DNA of 25,371 bases. It comes from an uncultured Lachnospiraceae bacterium. GTDB taxonomy: Bacteria > Bacillota > Clostridia > Lachnospirales > Lachnospiraceae. Shown in pieces: positions 1-7,556 of this stretch. Each line of letters begins with the position of its first letter. Within the stretch, counting starts at the first letter, position 1. Under the pieces are notes generated by a model. That model did not search any database and was not told where the DNA came from. It was given only the letters and a program-made list of their open reading frames with translations. Position numbers and translations under genes: made by a program. Location of the stretch: assembly GCA_910585205.1 (NCBI GenBank), contig CAJUCC010000014.1, positions 1 through 25,371 of the forward strand, read 5' to 3'.

Positions 1-520
1 AAACAGGCTGCAGCGGGAGTTTCAAGCAGACCGGGCGAACCACAAGTGGTGTACGGATTTCACATATCTGTTTTTGAAAAACGGGGAAACGCGCTATAAT
101 TGCAGCATTGTTGATCTGTATGATCGGAGCGTCATTGCAAGTGTGACAGACCGCCAGATCACCAGCGGCCTTGCTATCCGGACTTTGAGGAAAGCGCTGG
201 AATCACAGCCGCAGATCAAGGAAGAACTGATCCTCCACAGCGACCAGGGCTCCCAGTATACATCAAAGGCCTTCGTGGAATTTTGTGAATCTGTCCATGT
301 AAGCCAAAGTATGAGCAAAGCAGGATGCCCTTACGACAACGCCCCTATGGAAAGATATTTCAACACGCTGAAAAATGAATGCATCAATCTGTATGAGTTC
401 CAGACACAGGAGGCGTTGTATCAGGCGGTGGAGGAATTTGCCTATGTCACATACAACCATGTTCGTCCGCACAGCTATAATGGATACCGTACACCTTATC
501 AGGTACGGACTGCTTCATAA
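1..520 (+). CDS. IS3-family transposase OrfB, DDE integrase domain (5' end outside window)
   Basis: The reading frame is open from base 2, so the gene starts upstream of the window; the TTG at 74 is internal. It encodes the catalytic core that cuts and joins the insertion-sequence ends. All three acidic residues are visible: the first Asp in WCTDFTYL, encoded just before base 74, the second in LHSDQGSQYTS and the Glu in NAPMERYFNTLKNE. Exactly 35 residues separate the second Asp from the Glu, the DD(35)E spacing of IS3 elements. The end (YNHVRPHSYNGYRTPYQV) is the usual family C-terminus, so the 3' end is intact. In IS3 elements OrfB is normally made by frameshifting from OrfA, which would lie to the left. 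The element has interrupted the UvrA-like gene next to it. Confidence 0.93.
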   Translation, partial: NRLQREFQADRANHKWCTDFTYLFLKNGETRYNCSIVDLYDRSVIASVTDRQITSGLAIRTLRKALESQPQIKEELILHSDQGSQYTSKAFVEFCESVHVSQSMSKAGCPYDNAPMERYFNTLKNECINLYEFQTQEALYQAVEEFAYVTYNHVRPHSYNGYRTPYQVRTAS

Positions 521-574
521 CTTGGAAACTAATTTTATTAGCCATAAGCGTTACAAAAATGCTTGACCACTACA
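1..574 (+). mobile_element. IS3-family insertion sequence, right-hand part
   Basis: The element comprises the transposase frame plus about 54 bp of non-coding right end. The end is placed at about 574 because, read inward on the minus strand, the sequence begins TGTAGTGGTCAAGC, a TG-starting terminus as expected for an IS3 inverted repeat, and because homology of the adjacent UvrA-like protein stops exactly there. The left inverted repeat and the target duplication lie outside the window, so the exact boundary is inferred. Confidence 0.7.
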
Positions 575-1918
575 ATTCTTTAATTTCTTCTGTTTTGAAA
601 AATATTGTGCTGTTAATGATGTGGAAATTTTAAAAGAATCATAGCTGCCTTCAAATGTAATCTGACCGCCATGTATTCCCGATAACGGTCCTATTTCTAT
701 GACATGATCCGAAATGCAAATCACATCAGGGTCATGCTCGACGATCAATATAGTATTTCCCTTATCCCTCAATTGCATAAAAAGCTGATTAATACGGTCA
801 AGATCTGCCGGATGAAGCCCCGTGCTTGGCTCATCAAAAATATATAATAATTCATTTAAGCTGCTTCCTAATTGACGGATCATTTTAATCCTTTGGGATT
901 CCCCTCCTGACAAAGTAGATGTCTGGCGGTTCAGGGTGAGGTAGCCAAGTCCGACACCTTCTGCAAAAGTGAGCTGCTTTAACAATTCTTCTATTACCGT
1001 ATCCATATAAGAACTCTGTATCTGCTTTAAAAAAGCAATCAAATCTGTAATTGTCATATTCGTACAATCAGCAATACTTTTTTCATTAATTTTACAATTC
1101 AATACCTTTTCATTTAAACGGCCTCCCGAACATGATGGACATTTCTTATCTACTACAATCCTCTGAATATCCTTCCTATATTGTTCTGTCCCACGACTAT
1201 TCTTAGATAAAAATGTTCTTGTAATCCGTGGAATTAGCCCTTCGTACATTGATGTCGGCGGCCAGTCTTTTGTTGGATTTTGAGGCTTAAATCCCGATTG
1301 ATAGAGCAATATATCAAGTTCATCCATCGTATAGTCCTTGATTTTCTTGTTGTTGTCAAATAGTCCAGTGGTTACATAGCGCTTCCAACGAACACCGCCC
1401 GGATAAAATGTTGGGAAACGAATCGCCCCCTCATTCAATGATTTTTCCTTATCCAAAAGTTTATCTATCTGAAAATCCCGAACTACACCAAGTCCCTGAC
1501 ACTCCTTGCACATCCCCTGTGGATTATTAAACGAAAATACATCCGAATATCCTACAAATGGATTCCCAATCCTGGAAAAAAGCAGACGCAATAAACTATA
1601 AATATCCGTCACCGTTCCGACTGTTGAACGTGTGTTATCCCCAAGGCGTTTTTGATCTATAATGATTGAAACCGGCAGGTTTTGAATGCTTTCCACATTT
1701 GGTTTCCCATAATGCGGCAAACGATTTCTGATAAAACTGGAATAGGTTTCATTTAGCTGTCGCTGTGATTCTGCTGCAATTGTATCAAATACCATTGCGG
1801 ACTTTCCAGAACCAGACACCCCGACCACGCTCGTAATTTTATGCTTAGGAATTGATATTGAGATATTTTGCAAATTTTTCTCTTTTGCACCTTTCAAACT
1901 AATTTTATCTTCACCCAT
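551..1918 (-). pseudogene. UvrA-like ABC ATPase, N-terminal half, truncated by the IS
   Basis: This is the N-terminal half of a short UvrA-like protein (family usually about 750 residues with two nucleotide-binding domains). Visible parts are Walker A GVSGSGKS (33-40), zinc cysteines CKEC (137-140) and CPSC (260-263), the ABC signature LSGGESQ (336-342), Walker B ending LLYIFDEP and the switch His in VEHDPD. The second ATPase domain is absent: after about residue 448 the last seven residues, CSGQAFL, are encoded by the inserted IS end. I start at the ATG at 1918, with GGGAGG six bases upstream; the longer frame to 1975 runs into the operator. UvrA-like paralogues bind or scan DNA or confer drug tolerance, but one domain is unlikely to work normally. 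The missing half should lie left of the IS. Confidence 0.85.
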
Positions 1919-1933
1919 ATAGGCCCTCCCATC

Positions 1934-1962
1934 TTGACATTTCCTGATATCTATTATATAAT
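1934..1962 (+). promoter_or_regulatory. Sigma-A promoter of the WYL regulator gene
   Basis: A consensus -35 TTGACA (1934-1939) and a consensus -10 TATAAT (1957-1962) are separated by exactly 17 bp. Transcription would begin around 1969, inside the palindrome at 1965-1989, and give a leader of about 30 bases before the ATG at 2001. Confidence 0.85.
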
Positions 1963-1964
1963 AA

Positions 1965-1989
1965 AACCATGACAAAACCTGTCATGGTT
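1965..1989. promoter_or_regulatory. Palindromic operator between the uvrA-like gene and its regulator
   Basis: Perfect 10-bp arms, AACCATGACA (1965-1974) and TGTCATGGTT (1980-1989), are separated by 5 bp. The site covers the expected transcription start of the regulator and lies just upstream of the divergent uvrA-like gene. A bound regulator could therefore control both genes, a common autoregulatory layout for DeoR/YafY-type proteins. That the neighbouring regulator binds it is inferred. Confidence 0.6.
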
Positions 1990-2000
1990 AGGAGGACGAA

Positions 2001-2939
2001 ATGAGCAAACCGCAAAAACTTTTCGATCTGATTGCATATGTTAATATGAAAAGAAGATTTACAGCAAACGATGTAGCAAAAGAATTCGGTATTTCAGTAC
2101 GAACAGCACATAGATATCTCTTGGAGTTAGATGCTATGGGGATTCCCTTATATACAGAACCTGGCCGCAATGGTGGATACCGTGTTTTATCAAATCGGAT
2201 GCTGCCACCGCTTATATTTAGTGAAGATGAAGCACTTGCAATTTTCTTTGCTTTTCAATCCCTGCAATATTATAAATCACTTCCATTTGAAGTGGATATT
2301 GCCTCTGTTTCCCGTAAACTCTTTTTAGGACTTCCAGCAGACGCAAAACCACAAATAGAAAATCTAAAATCAACATTAGCTTTTTGGCATCGAAAAAGAG
2401 AAATTGAAACACCTCAGTTAAAAAAACTAATACAAAAAGCAGCACAAAAAAAGGTTATAAAAATCCAATATCAATCGCAGAGAAAACTTACTGGCAGGAT
2501 AATTTATCCTATTGGCGTTTATGCGAATGACAATATATGGTATGTACCTGCCTTTGATTATGGTAAACAAACTATACGTTTATTTCGTGCAGATCGTATC
2601 ATAGAAGTTGAAGACGCAGAGGGAAATTTTGAACCAATAACAGAAACATTAAATGATATTTTATATTCCTATAGAATTAAAGATCCCGTTCATTTATATG
2701 TAAAACTTTCAGAAAATGGAATTGTACGTTGTAAGGATAATCCATATTTTGAAACAAATATCCAGTATAATTCTGATGCCACAGGTGGTTTTATTGATAC
2801 AACAATAGATAAAGCAGATTTAAATTTTGTCAGCAATTTTTTCATGAGCCTGGGAGATGAGGCACTGGTAATAGAACCTTTGGAAATTCGGGAATTCATT
2901 CTTGCTTCTGCCAGAAAATTACTTGAGCAATACAGCTAA
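2001..2939 (+). CDS. YafY/DeoR-type transcriptional regulator with WYL domain
   Basis: This 312-residue protein has an N-terminal winged helix-turn-helix (about 1-60; FTANDVAKEFGISVRTAHRYL is its recognition region, followed by the wing GRNGGYRVL). A WYL-type sensor domain follows (YANDNIWYVPAFDYG, then the basic stretch RLFRADRI). WYL proteins sense small ligands or nucleic acids and often control DNA-damage or drug-response genes. The start is well supported by AGGAGG (1990-1995) five bases before the ATG. The gene is divergent from the truncated uvrA-like ATPase and shares its operator region. It appears intact although its probable target is broken. The nature of the signal cannot be told from sequence. 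Confidence 0.88.
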   Translation: MSKPQKLFDLIAYVNMKRRFTANDVAKEFGISVRTAHRYLLELDAMGIPLYTEPGRNGGYRVLSNRMLPPLIFSEDEALAIFFAFQSLQYYKSLPFEVDIASVSRKLFLGLPADAKPQIENLKSTLAFWHRKREIETPQLKKLIQKAAQKKVIKIQYQSQRKLTGRIIYPIGVYANDNIWYVPAFDYGKQTIRLFRADRIIEVEDAEGNFEPITETLNDILYSYRIKDPVHLYVKLSENGIVRCKDNPYFETNIQYNSDATGGFIDTTIDKADLNFVSNFFMSLGDEALVIEPLEIREFILASARKLLEQYS

Positions 2940-2990
2940 CATTATCTCAAGTCAAAAACAATTTATGTTTAAATGTTTTATATAATCATT

Positions 2991-3061
2991 CTGTCAACTC
3001 AACACCCCTTTTAACAATCCTATCTCCACAACATATCCTATATCTAACCTGTCAACTCAAC
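2991..3061 (+). repeat. Two copies of a 13-bp direct repeat
   Basis: CTGTCAACTCAAC occurs at 2991-3003 and again at 3049-3061, 58 bp apart, in the AT-rich gap after the WYL regulator. No gene is visible between the copies. They could be remnants of an excised element or repeated protein-binding sites; the sequence does not decide. Confidence 0.5.
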
Positions 3062-3104
3062 TATCCCACCCAAAAAGCAGTGGATATGTTTCCGCACAGT
3101 ACAA

Positions 3105-3159
3105 CAAACAAAAAATCCGGGAGCCGGAACAATTTTTCCAAACTGTCTAGGCTCCCGGA
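3105..3159 (-). terminator. Rho-independent terminator after the rRNA methyltransferase
   Basis: A perfect 10-bp stem, TCCGGGAGCC (3116-3125) with GGCTCCCGGA (3150-3159), has a 24-base loop. Read on the minus strand it is followed directly by TTTTTTGTTTGTTGT. It ends the long minus-strand run of genes. Confidence 0.8.
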
Positions 3160-3190
3160 AATCCCTTGTTTTCTGCACTTTTCCGCTATT

Positions 3191-4363
3191 CTATTTTTCC
3201 ACCCTTGACATCAACACGACACACTCAACATGCCCGGTCCCCGGAAACATATCCACCGTCTGTACCCGTTCCACCCGGTATCCCTTGCGCGTCACATACC
3301 GCAGATCCCGTGCCAGCGTCTCGGGATTGCAGGAAATATAGACAACCCGCGCCGGACGCAGCGTGCACAAAGCCTCCAGAAACGCCCTGTCGCTCCCGCT
3401 CCGCGGCGGGTCCATAAAGACAACATCCACTCGTTCCCGCCGCGCCGCCAGCCCGCGCATAAATTCCCCTGCATCCTTTCGGTAAAACCTGATATTTTTT
3501 ACATGATTATTCTCCGCGTTGATCGCGGCATCTTTCACTGCGCCCGGATTCAGCTCCACGCCGATCACTTCTCCGGCGCTGTCGCTGGCTATCAGACCGA
3601 TCGTGCCCGTTCCGCAGTAAGCGTCCAGAACCCGCTCCTTTCCCGTCAGGCCGGCATACCCCACCGCCGTGCGGTAGAGAACTTCCGTCTGCACCGGATT
3701 CACCTGATAAAAGGAACCGGGCGAGATGCGGAAACGTTTCCCGCACAGAATATCCTCGATATATCCCCGTCCGTACATCACCTGCATTTTGGGCCCCAAC
3801 ACCATACTTGTGTGACGCCCGTTGATATTCTGTACAATCGTCGTAATCTCCGGGTGCCGCTCTGTAAGCGCTCTCACAAAATTTCGCCGGGAAGGAAAGA
3901 CAGGCGAAGCCGTCACCGGCACGACCATTATCTCACCCGTTGCATGCCCCGTCCGCACCAGCACATGCCGCAACAGCCCGGTCTCCCTGTCCTCGTCATA
4001 CACCGGGATTTTAAAAGAAGACAGCAAACCGCGAATCGTGGCAATCACCGCGTCCGCCCTCTGATCTTCCAGCAGACAGCGGTCAACCGGCACAACCCGG
4101 TGGCTCCCTTCCTCATATACCCCGGAGATAATGTTCCCCTTTTTGTCCCGGGCGAACGCCGCGCTTACCTTATTGCGGTAATGATACGGATCGTCCATGC
4201 CAATGATCGGCTCCGGCTCCGCAAAAGAAGAAAGCAGCCGGCATATCTGCTTCTGCTTTCTCTTTAACTGCTCCCGATAGGGCATATCAATATACTGACA
4301 CCCGCCGCATTTCCTGAAAACAGGGCACGGGGCGGTATTTTTTTCATTTGCTCTCTGATTCAT
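3191..4363 (-). CDS. rlmD: 23S rRNA (uracil-5-)-methyltransferase, RlmD/RumA family
   Basis: This SAM-dependent enzyme makes 5-methyluridine in 23S rRNA (family reaction; the exact uridine is not deducible). Four cysteines expected to hold an iron-sulfur cluster are present: C13, C19, C22 and C96. The SAM site is LDAYCGTGTIGL (about 246-257), DPPRSG follows at 318-323, the nucleophilic Cys is C345 in SCNPETL, and a late Glu (E380) acts in product release. At 390 residues it lacks the N-terminal TRAM RNA-binding domain found in most RumA-type proteins and begins almost at the cluster cysteines. Its ATG follows the stop of the small upstream gene after one base, and its GGAG lies inside that gene, so the two are probably translationally coupled. 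Confidence 0.9.
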   Translation of the reverse strand: MNQRANEKNTAPCPVFRKCGGCQYIDMPYREQLKRKQKQICRLLSSFAEPEPIIGMDDPYHYRNKVSAAFARDKKGNIISGVYEEGSHRVVPVDRCLLEDQRADAVIATIRGLLSSFKIPVYDEDRETGLLRHVLVRTGHATGEIMVVPVTASPVFPSRRNFVRALTERHPEITTIVQNINGRHTSMVLGPKMQVMYGRGYIEDILCGKRFRISPGSFYQVNPVQTEVLYRTAVGYAGLTGKERVLDAYCGTGTIGLIASDSAGEVIGVELNPGAVKDAAINAENNHVKNIRFYRKDAGEFMRGLAARRERVDVVFMDPPRSGSDRAFLEALCTLRPARVVYISCNPETLARDLRYVTRKGYRVERVQTVDMFPGTGHVECVVLMSRVEK

Positions 4364-4364
4364 C

Positions 4365-4748
4365 TCAATATTTCTCCGGGTAGTCCGTTCCGGTTTCCCC
4401 CTGCAGCAAACGGATATACCGTTCCGGTTCTTTCCGCATCTTTAAAAAAGTATCAAAGGCCAGCAACAGCATTTTATCACCGTTGTCTCCCATCCCCGGC
4501 TCCCTGCGGTCCAGTCTGGCCTTAAAGTGATCGATCTGCCATACCATAATATCGATAACCGTATATCCTGCCGTGACCGCCCCGCAGGAAAATTTCCGGT
4601 TATCCATATAGTAGCAGAAGTCTTCCAGTATATCCGCTTCTTTCGTAAGCCGCAGCCAGAAGTCTTCCCCAAACTGCGCATCCATTCCGGCATACGCGCA
4701 GAGTGAGGCCGCAAACCGCTGCGCCCGCTCCAGACATTCTTGATTCAT
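4365..4748 (-). CDS. Conserved small protein of unknown function (127 aa)
   Basis: I do not recognise the family. The protein is soluble and mostly helical in appearance, with aromatic and acidic clusters (FGEDFWLRL, EDFCYYMDNRKF, VIDIMVWQIDHFKARLD). No signal peptide or membrane segment is visible. The ATG at 4748 has GGGAGG nine bases upstream. It sits 24 bases after the secreted metallo-hydrolase and one base before rlmD, so it is cotranscribed with both. Similar short proteins with a central tract near MDNRKFSCGAVTAGY may exist in relatives. No function can be given. Confidence 0.75.
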   Translation of the reverse strand: MNQECLERAQRFAASLCAYAGMDAQFGEDFWLRLTKEADILEDFCYYMDNRKFSCGAVTAGYTVIDIMVWQIDHFKARLDRREPGMGDNGDKMLLLAFDTFLKMRKEPERYIRLLQGETGTDYPEKY

Positions 4749-4772
4749 GTTCCCATACCTCCCATGCCTTCT

Positions 4773-5912
4773 CTATGGTTTACACAGCTTACAGGGATCG
4801 TCATACCCCGCATCCACCGCCTCTTTTTTGGTGTCAAACACCGCCCTGTTTTCCTTTTGGGGCAGCTTTTCGCAGGTAGCGCGGTGCAGTTTTCCGTTGT
4901 TTTTATTGCCGATATACGCACCTTTTCCCTTTGTCCCGGCGCTCTGCTTCTGTACCCCGGAGCCGGTGCGTTCGCCGGCCTTCCAGGTATCCGAAGGCGC
5001 ACTGTTCCAGGTGATTTTCGTACCGTCTGACCGGGCTATCATGCTGCCCTGCTCATCCGTCCGAAATACGCTCACGCCCATCGCACGCAAACTGTTCAGC
5101 ACGGCGGCATGCGGATGTCCGTAAGAATTCCCTTCTTCACAACTGATTACCGCATAGTCCGGATCCACCGCCTCCAGAAATTCCGCGCAGCTCGACGTAT
5201 CGCTGCCGTGATGTCCGGCCTGATACACATCCGCTTTTACGGAAAGGCCGTTTTCCAGTATATCCTGCTCCGCCTCCTCCTGTGCATCACCGGTGAACAG
5301 AAAGCTGGTATCTCCGTTCTGAAAAAGCAGCGCTATGGAAGCGTTATTGGGATCATCATATGTCCCGTTCGGCGCCAGAATGGTAAACTTCCCACCGCCC
5401 AGTGTATAGACCCGCCCCGGCCTGGGCACGGACCACTTCAGTTTCTTGTCCGCCAGTGCCGTGATTACCTTTTGATACGTTTTGTTATCCTTTTTAAAAT
5501 CGGCCATAAAAACATTGCCGATTGTGAATTTTGTGATAATCACGTCCGCGCCGCCGATATGATCCGCATCCGGGTGTGTCAGCACCAGATAGTCCAGTCG
5601 TTTGATGCCCTGCTTTGAAAGATAGAGCTGCAGCGCCGTACCCCGGTCATTGTCTCCGGTATCAATCAGCATGGCATGCCCGTCACACACAATCAATGTG
5701 GCATCCCCCTGCCCCACATCGATAAAATGCACCTCCGCACGGGAAGTCTTCTCCTCCGGCTCCTTACCGGCCGTCTGTGTCGTCTTTTGGGGAGCCGCTT
5801 CCACCCGGTACGCACCTTCTGAGCCTGTCGGCGCCGGCAGTGTCACCGTCCCGGTCAGAATCAGCAGTGCGGCAAAAACCCACCAGAACTTTCTGAAAAA
5901 ATGTTTGTTCAT
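4773..5912 (-). CDS. Secreted ComEC-like metallo-beta-lactamase-fold hydrolase with C-terminal zinc-ribbon-like tail
   Basis: Residues 1-40 form a signal peptide or anchor (basic start, then WWVFAALLILTGTVTL), so the protein acts outside the membrane. The core resembles the hydrolase domain of ComEC/Rec2: VHFIDVGQGDATLI, metal motif THPDADH (H113, D115, D117, H118), TGDA with D209, and GHHGSD with H234-H235. ComEC proteins take part in DNA uptake, but free-standing secreted versions are widespread in Clostridia with no settled substrate; a nuclease or phosphodiesterase role is only inferred. The last 45 residues (H343, C347, C374, C377) resemble the small Ada-like metal-binding module often added to these proteins. 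The gene follows the ArsC-like gene after four bases. Confidence 0.85.
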   Translation of the reverse strand: MNKHFFRKFWWVFAALLILTGTVTLPAPTGSEGAYRVEAAPQKTTQTAGKEPEEKTSRAEVHFIDVGQGDATLIVCDGHAMLIDTGDNDRGTALQLYLSKQGIKRLDYLVLTHPDADHIGGADVIITKFTIGNVFMADFKKDNKTYQKVITALADKKLKWSVPRPGRVYTLGGGKFTILAPNGTYDDPNNASIALLFQNGDTSFLFTGDAQEEAEQDILENGLSVKADVYQAGHHGSDTSSCAEFLEAVDPDYAVISCEEGNSYGHPHAAVLNSLRAMGVSVFRTDEQGSMIARSDGTKITWNSAPSDTWKAGERTGSGVQKQSAGTKGKGAYIGNKNNGKLHRATCEKLPQKENRAVFDTKKEAVDAGYDDPCKLCKP

Positions 5913-5916
5913 GCCC

Positions 5917-6285
5917 TTACTCCGCGCAGGTTCCTGTCAGTTTTTCGTATTCCGCTTCCCGAAACCCTGCCAGCACAGCCGTTTCCGTAATCAGCAGCGG
6001 GCGCTTTACAAGCATCCCGTCCGTTGCCAGCAGTTCCAGTTTTTCCTGTTCCGACATCTCCGTCAGTTTTTCTTTCAGATTCATAGAACGATATAAAAGG
6101 CCGCTTGTATTGAAAAAGCGCTTGATGTCCAGACCGCTCTGTCGATACCATGCTTCCAGCTCTTTTACATCGGGATTTTCCTCCTTGATGTCGCGCGCCT
6201 CATATGAAATGCCATGTGCATCCAGCCATTTTTTTGCTTTCTGACAAGTGCTGCACTTGGGATACCACAAAAATAACCGACTCAT
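5917..6285 (-). CDS. ArsC/Spx-family thioredoxin-fold protein
   Basis: The thioredoxin-like fold has CSTC (C11, C14) in the first loop and the family sequence RDIKEENPDVKELEAWY, then a region ending VKRPLLIT, which matches the conserved Arg-Pro loop of ArsC and Spx relatives. It could be an arsenate-reductase-like oxidoreductase or a Spx-like regulator; the CxxC pair is typical of the generic YffB-like group. No arsenic genes are nearby, so arsenic resistance is not supported. Two ATGs compete, at 6291 and 6285. AGGAGG is only three bases from the first but nine from the second, so I chose 6285 (122 residues). The gene belongs to the operon ending with rlmD. Confidence 0.85.
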   Translation of the reverse strand: MSRLFLWYPKCSTCQKAKKWLDAHGISYEARDIKEENPDVKELEAWYRQSGLDIKRFFNTSGLLYRSMNLKEKLTEMSEQEKLELLATDGMLVKRPLLITETAVLAGFREAEYEKLTGTCAE

Positions 6286-6326
6286 TTTCATTTTCCTCCT
6301 GTTTTCCTGTTCTGTTCTCTTTTCCG

Positions 6327-6773
6327 CTATTTCCCGCCTGTACTGCGCAGCGCTTCCATCTCCGCCGATGCCCGCTCACGCTGCCGCCGCTCGTTTTCGT
6401 CTGCCGCCGCATCCAGACAGATGCCATGTGCCCGTTTGCCGCCCGCCTCGTCGATCGTCACAAACGTAATCATGCCTTCCATGCGGCATTCGCCGTCCAT
6501 TGCATCCGCACCCGTCACCATTACCGTAAAGCTGCTCTTTCCCACATATACAACGCGGGCCGCAAACCGGACGATCGCCCCTTTGTGCACCGGCTTTCGA
6601 AAGCTCATATGGTGCAGATTCCGGCACACGATGCCCTCACTCGTTCCGCACGTACAGCCTGCTGCCACAAATGCCGCCTCCACGAGCCAGCCGGCCGCCC
6701 GGGCCGCAAACAGTGTGCCGTGATGATTCAGATCTTCCCCTTTCACCAGATGTGACGTTTCATATTGTTTCAT
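6327..6773 (-). CDS. Acyl-CoA thioesterase, hotdog fold
   Basis: The 148-residue single hotdog domain resembles short acyl-CoA hydrolases (YciA/BFIT type): NHHGTLFAARAAGWLVEAA carries the catalytic Asn/His region at the start of the long helix, followed by strands HHMSFRKPVHKG and GECRMEGMITFVTID. Such enzymes release free CoA from acyl-CoA in the cytoplasm; chain-length preference cannot be read. The ATG at 6773 overlaps the stop of the PH-like gene by ATGA, and GGAGG lies upstream, so I prefer it to the Arg-rich extension reaching 6809. It is part of the same minus-strand operon. Confidence 0.82.
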   Translation of the reverse strand: MKQYETSHLVKGEDLNHHGTLFAARAAGWLVEAAFVAAGCTCGTSEGIVCRNLHHMSFRKPVHKGAIVRFAARVVYVGKSSFTVMVTGADAMDGECRMEGMITFVTIDEAGGKRAHGICLDAAADENERRQRERASAEMEALRSTGGK

Positions 6774-7381
6774 TGTTCGCCGTCTCCTCCGTATCCGTTC
6801 TCGTTCCATGTCGAACCCGACATATGCAGCCCCGTACTCTGTCCCGACAAAATCCGGTAAACCGCATTGACATCGGGGATATTTTCCAGCATGGGATCCG
6901 TCTGCCCCGCGTGACCCGAGGCATCCGCAAAGGCACCGCCGCCCCAGATATAACGGCTGCGCCCTCTCCGATAACGGTCAAAAACAATCGTTCCCGAACC
7001 GTCCCGATGCATGGTCATATGGATTTCCGGTATCGTATTCCGGTTCAGCGAGGTCAGTTTATTGCCCCGGAATTGCATTACCCGGTAATTTGTAATGGCA
7101 TAGTACGTCCGTTTTCTCATATATTGCTGGACAAAAAAACGGCCGGCTATCATATACAGCCCGACCAACACAAAGGGAATTCCCCACAGTTTCATAAAAA
7201 ACGGGCCGTCCGCAGCGATCACCGCCAGTTCCCAGTACAGGGCAAACCCGCCCCACATCAGGCTGAACGGTACCAGGTACAAATCATATGCCGTAAAAAC
7301 ATGTCCCTGTCCCGGCTTTCCCCGCCAGAGTACCGATTCCCCCGCCATCAGACAGCCGCGCAGCCATTCGTATTGCTCCAT
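6770..7381 (-). CDS. Membrane protein with bacterial PH-like domain
   Basis: The 203-residue protein has two membrane segments in the first half (about YLVPFSLMWGGFALYWELAV and PFVLVGLYMIAGRFF). It continues with YAITNYRVMQFRGNKLTSL, the pattern of bacterial PH (DUF304-like) domains on the inner membrane face. No enzyme motif is present and the function is unknown. The start at 7381 has GGAGGGG five bases upstream; the frame extends to 7471 but would run through the terminator-like hairpin. It opens the operon that runs to rlmD and overlaps the thioesterase by four bases. Confidence 0.72.
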   Translation of the reverse strand: MEQYEWLRGCLMAGESVLWRGKPGQGHVFTAYDLYLVPFSLMWGGFALYWELAVIAADGPFFMKLWGIPFVLVGLYMIAGRFFVQQYMRKRTYYAITNYRVMQFRGNKLTSLNRNTIPEIHMTMHRDGSGTIVFDRYRRGRSRYIWGGGAFADASGHAGQTDPMLENIPDVNAVYRILSGQSTGLHMSGSTWNENGYGGDGEQ

Positions 7382-7420
7382 TGCTTCCCCTCCTTCGCAT
7401 CGTGTCACGGCAGACTTCCC

Positions 7421-7456
7421 GAAAACAAAACAGGAAGAGCCGCCGCTCCTCCTGTT
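7421..7456 (-). terminator. Terminator between prfA and the PH-like gene
   Basis: The 12-bp stem pairs 7429-7440 with 7445-7456 and has a four-base loop. On the minus strand one pair is a G-U wobble, and the stem is followed by TTTGTTTTC. It separates the rho-to-prfA unit from the next genes, perhaps with read-through. Confidence 0.75.
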
Positions 7457-7556
7457 CTGTACGATTCGCACTTCCCGTATGATTTCCCCGACTCTGTTGT
7501 CATTATAAACCGGATCAATGCCGGGCGCAATCCAAAAACAGGAAAATATTTCATTC

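Noticed and set aside
3230..4267. Long plus-strand open frame of 345 codons
   Set aside because: It lies entirely opposite rlmD, has a His/Arg/Pro-rich composition and no domain. It is the antisense shadow of a GC-rich gene.
5917..6285. Arsenic-resistance gene
   Set aside because: The protein has a CxxC thioredoxin-type site, and no arsenic transporter or regulator is adjacent.
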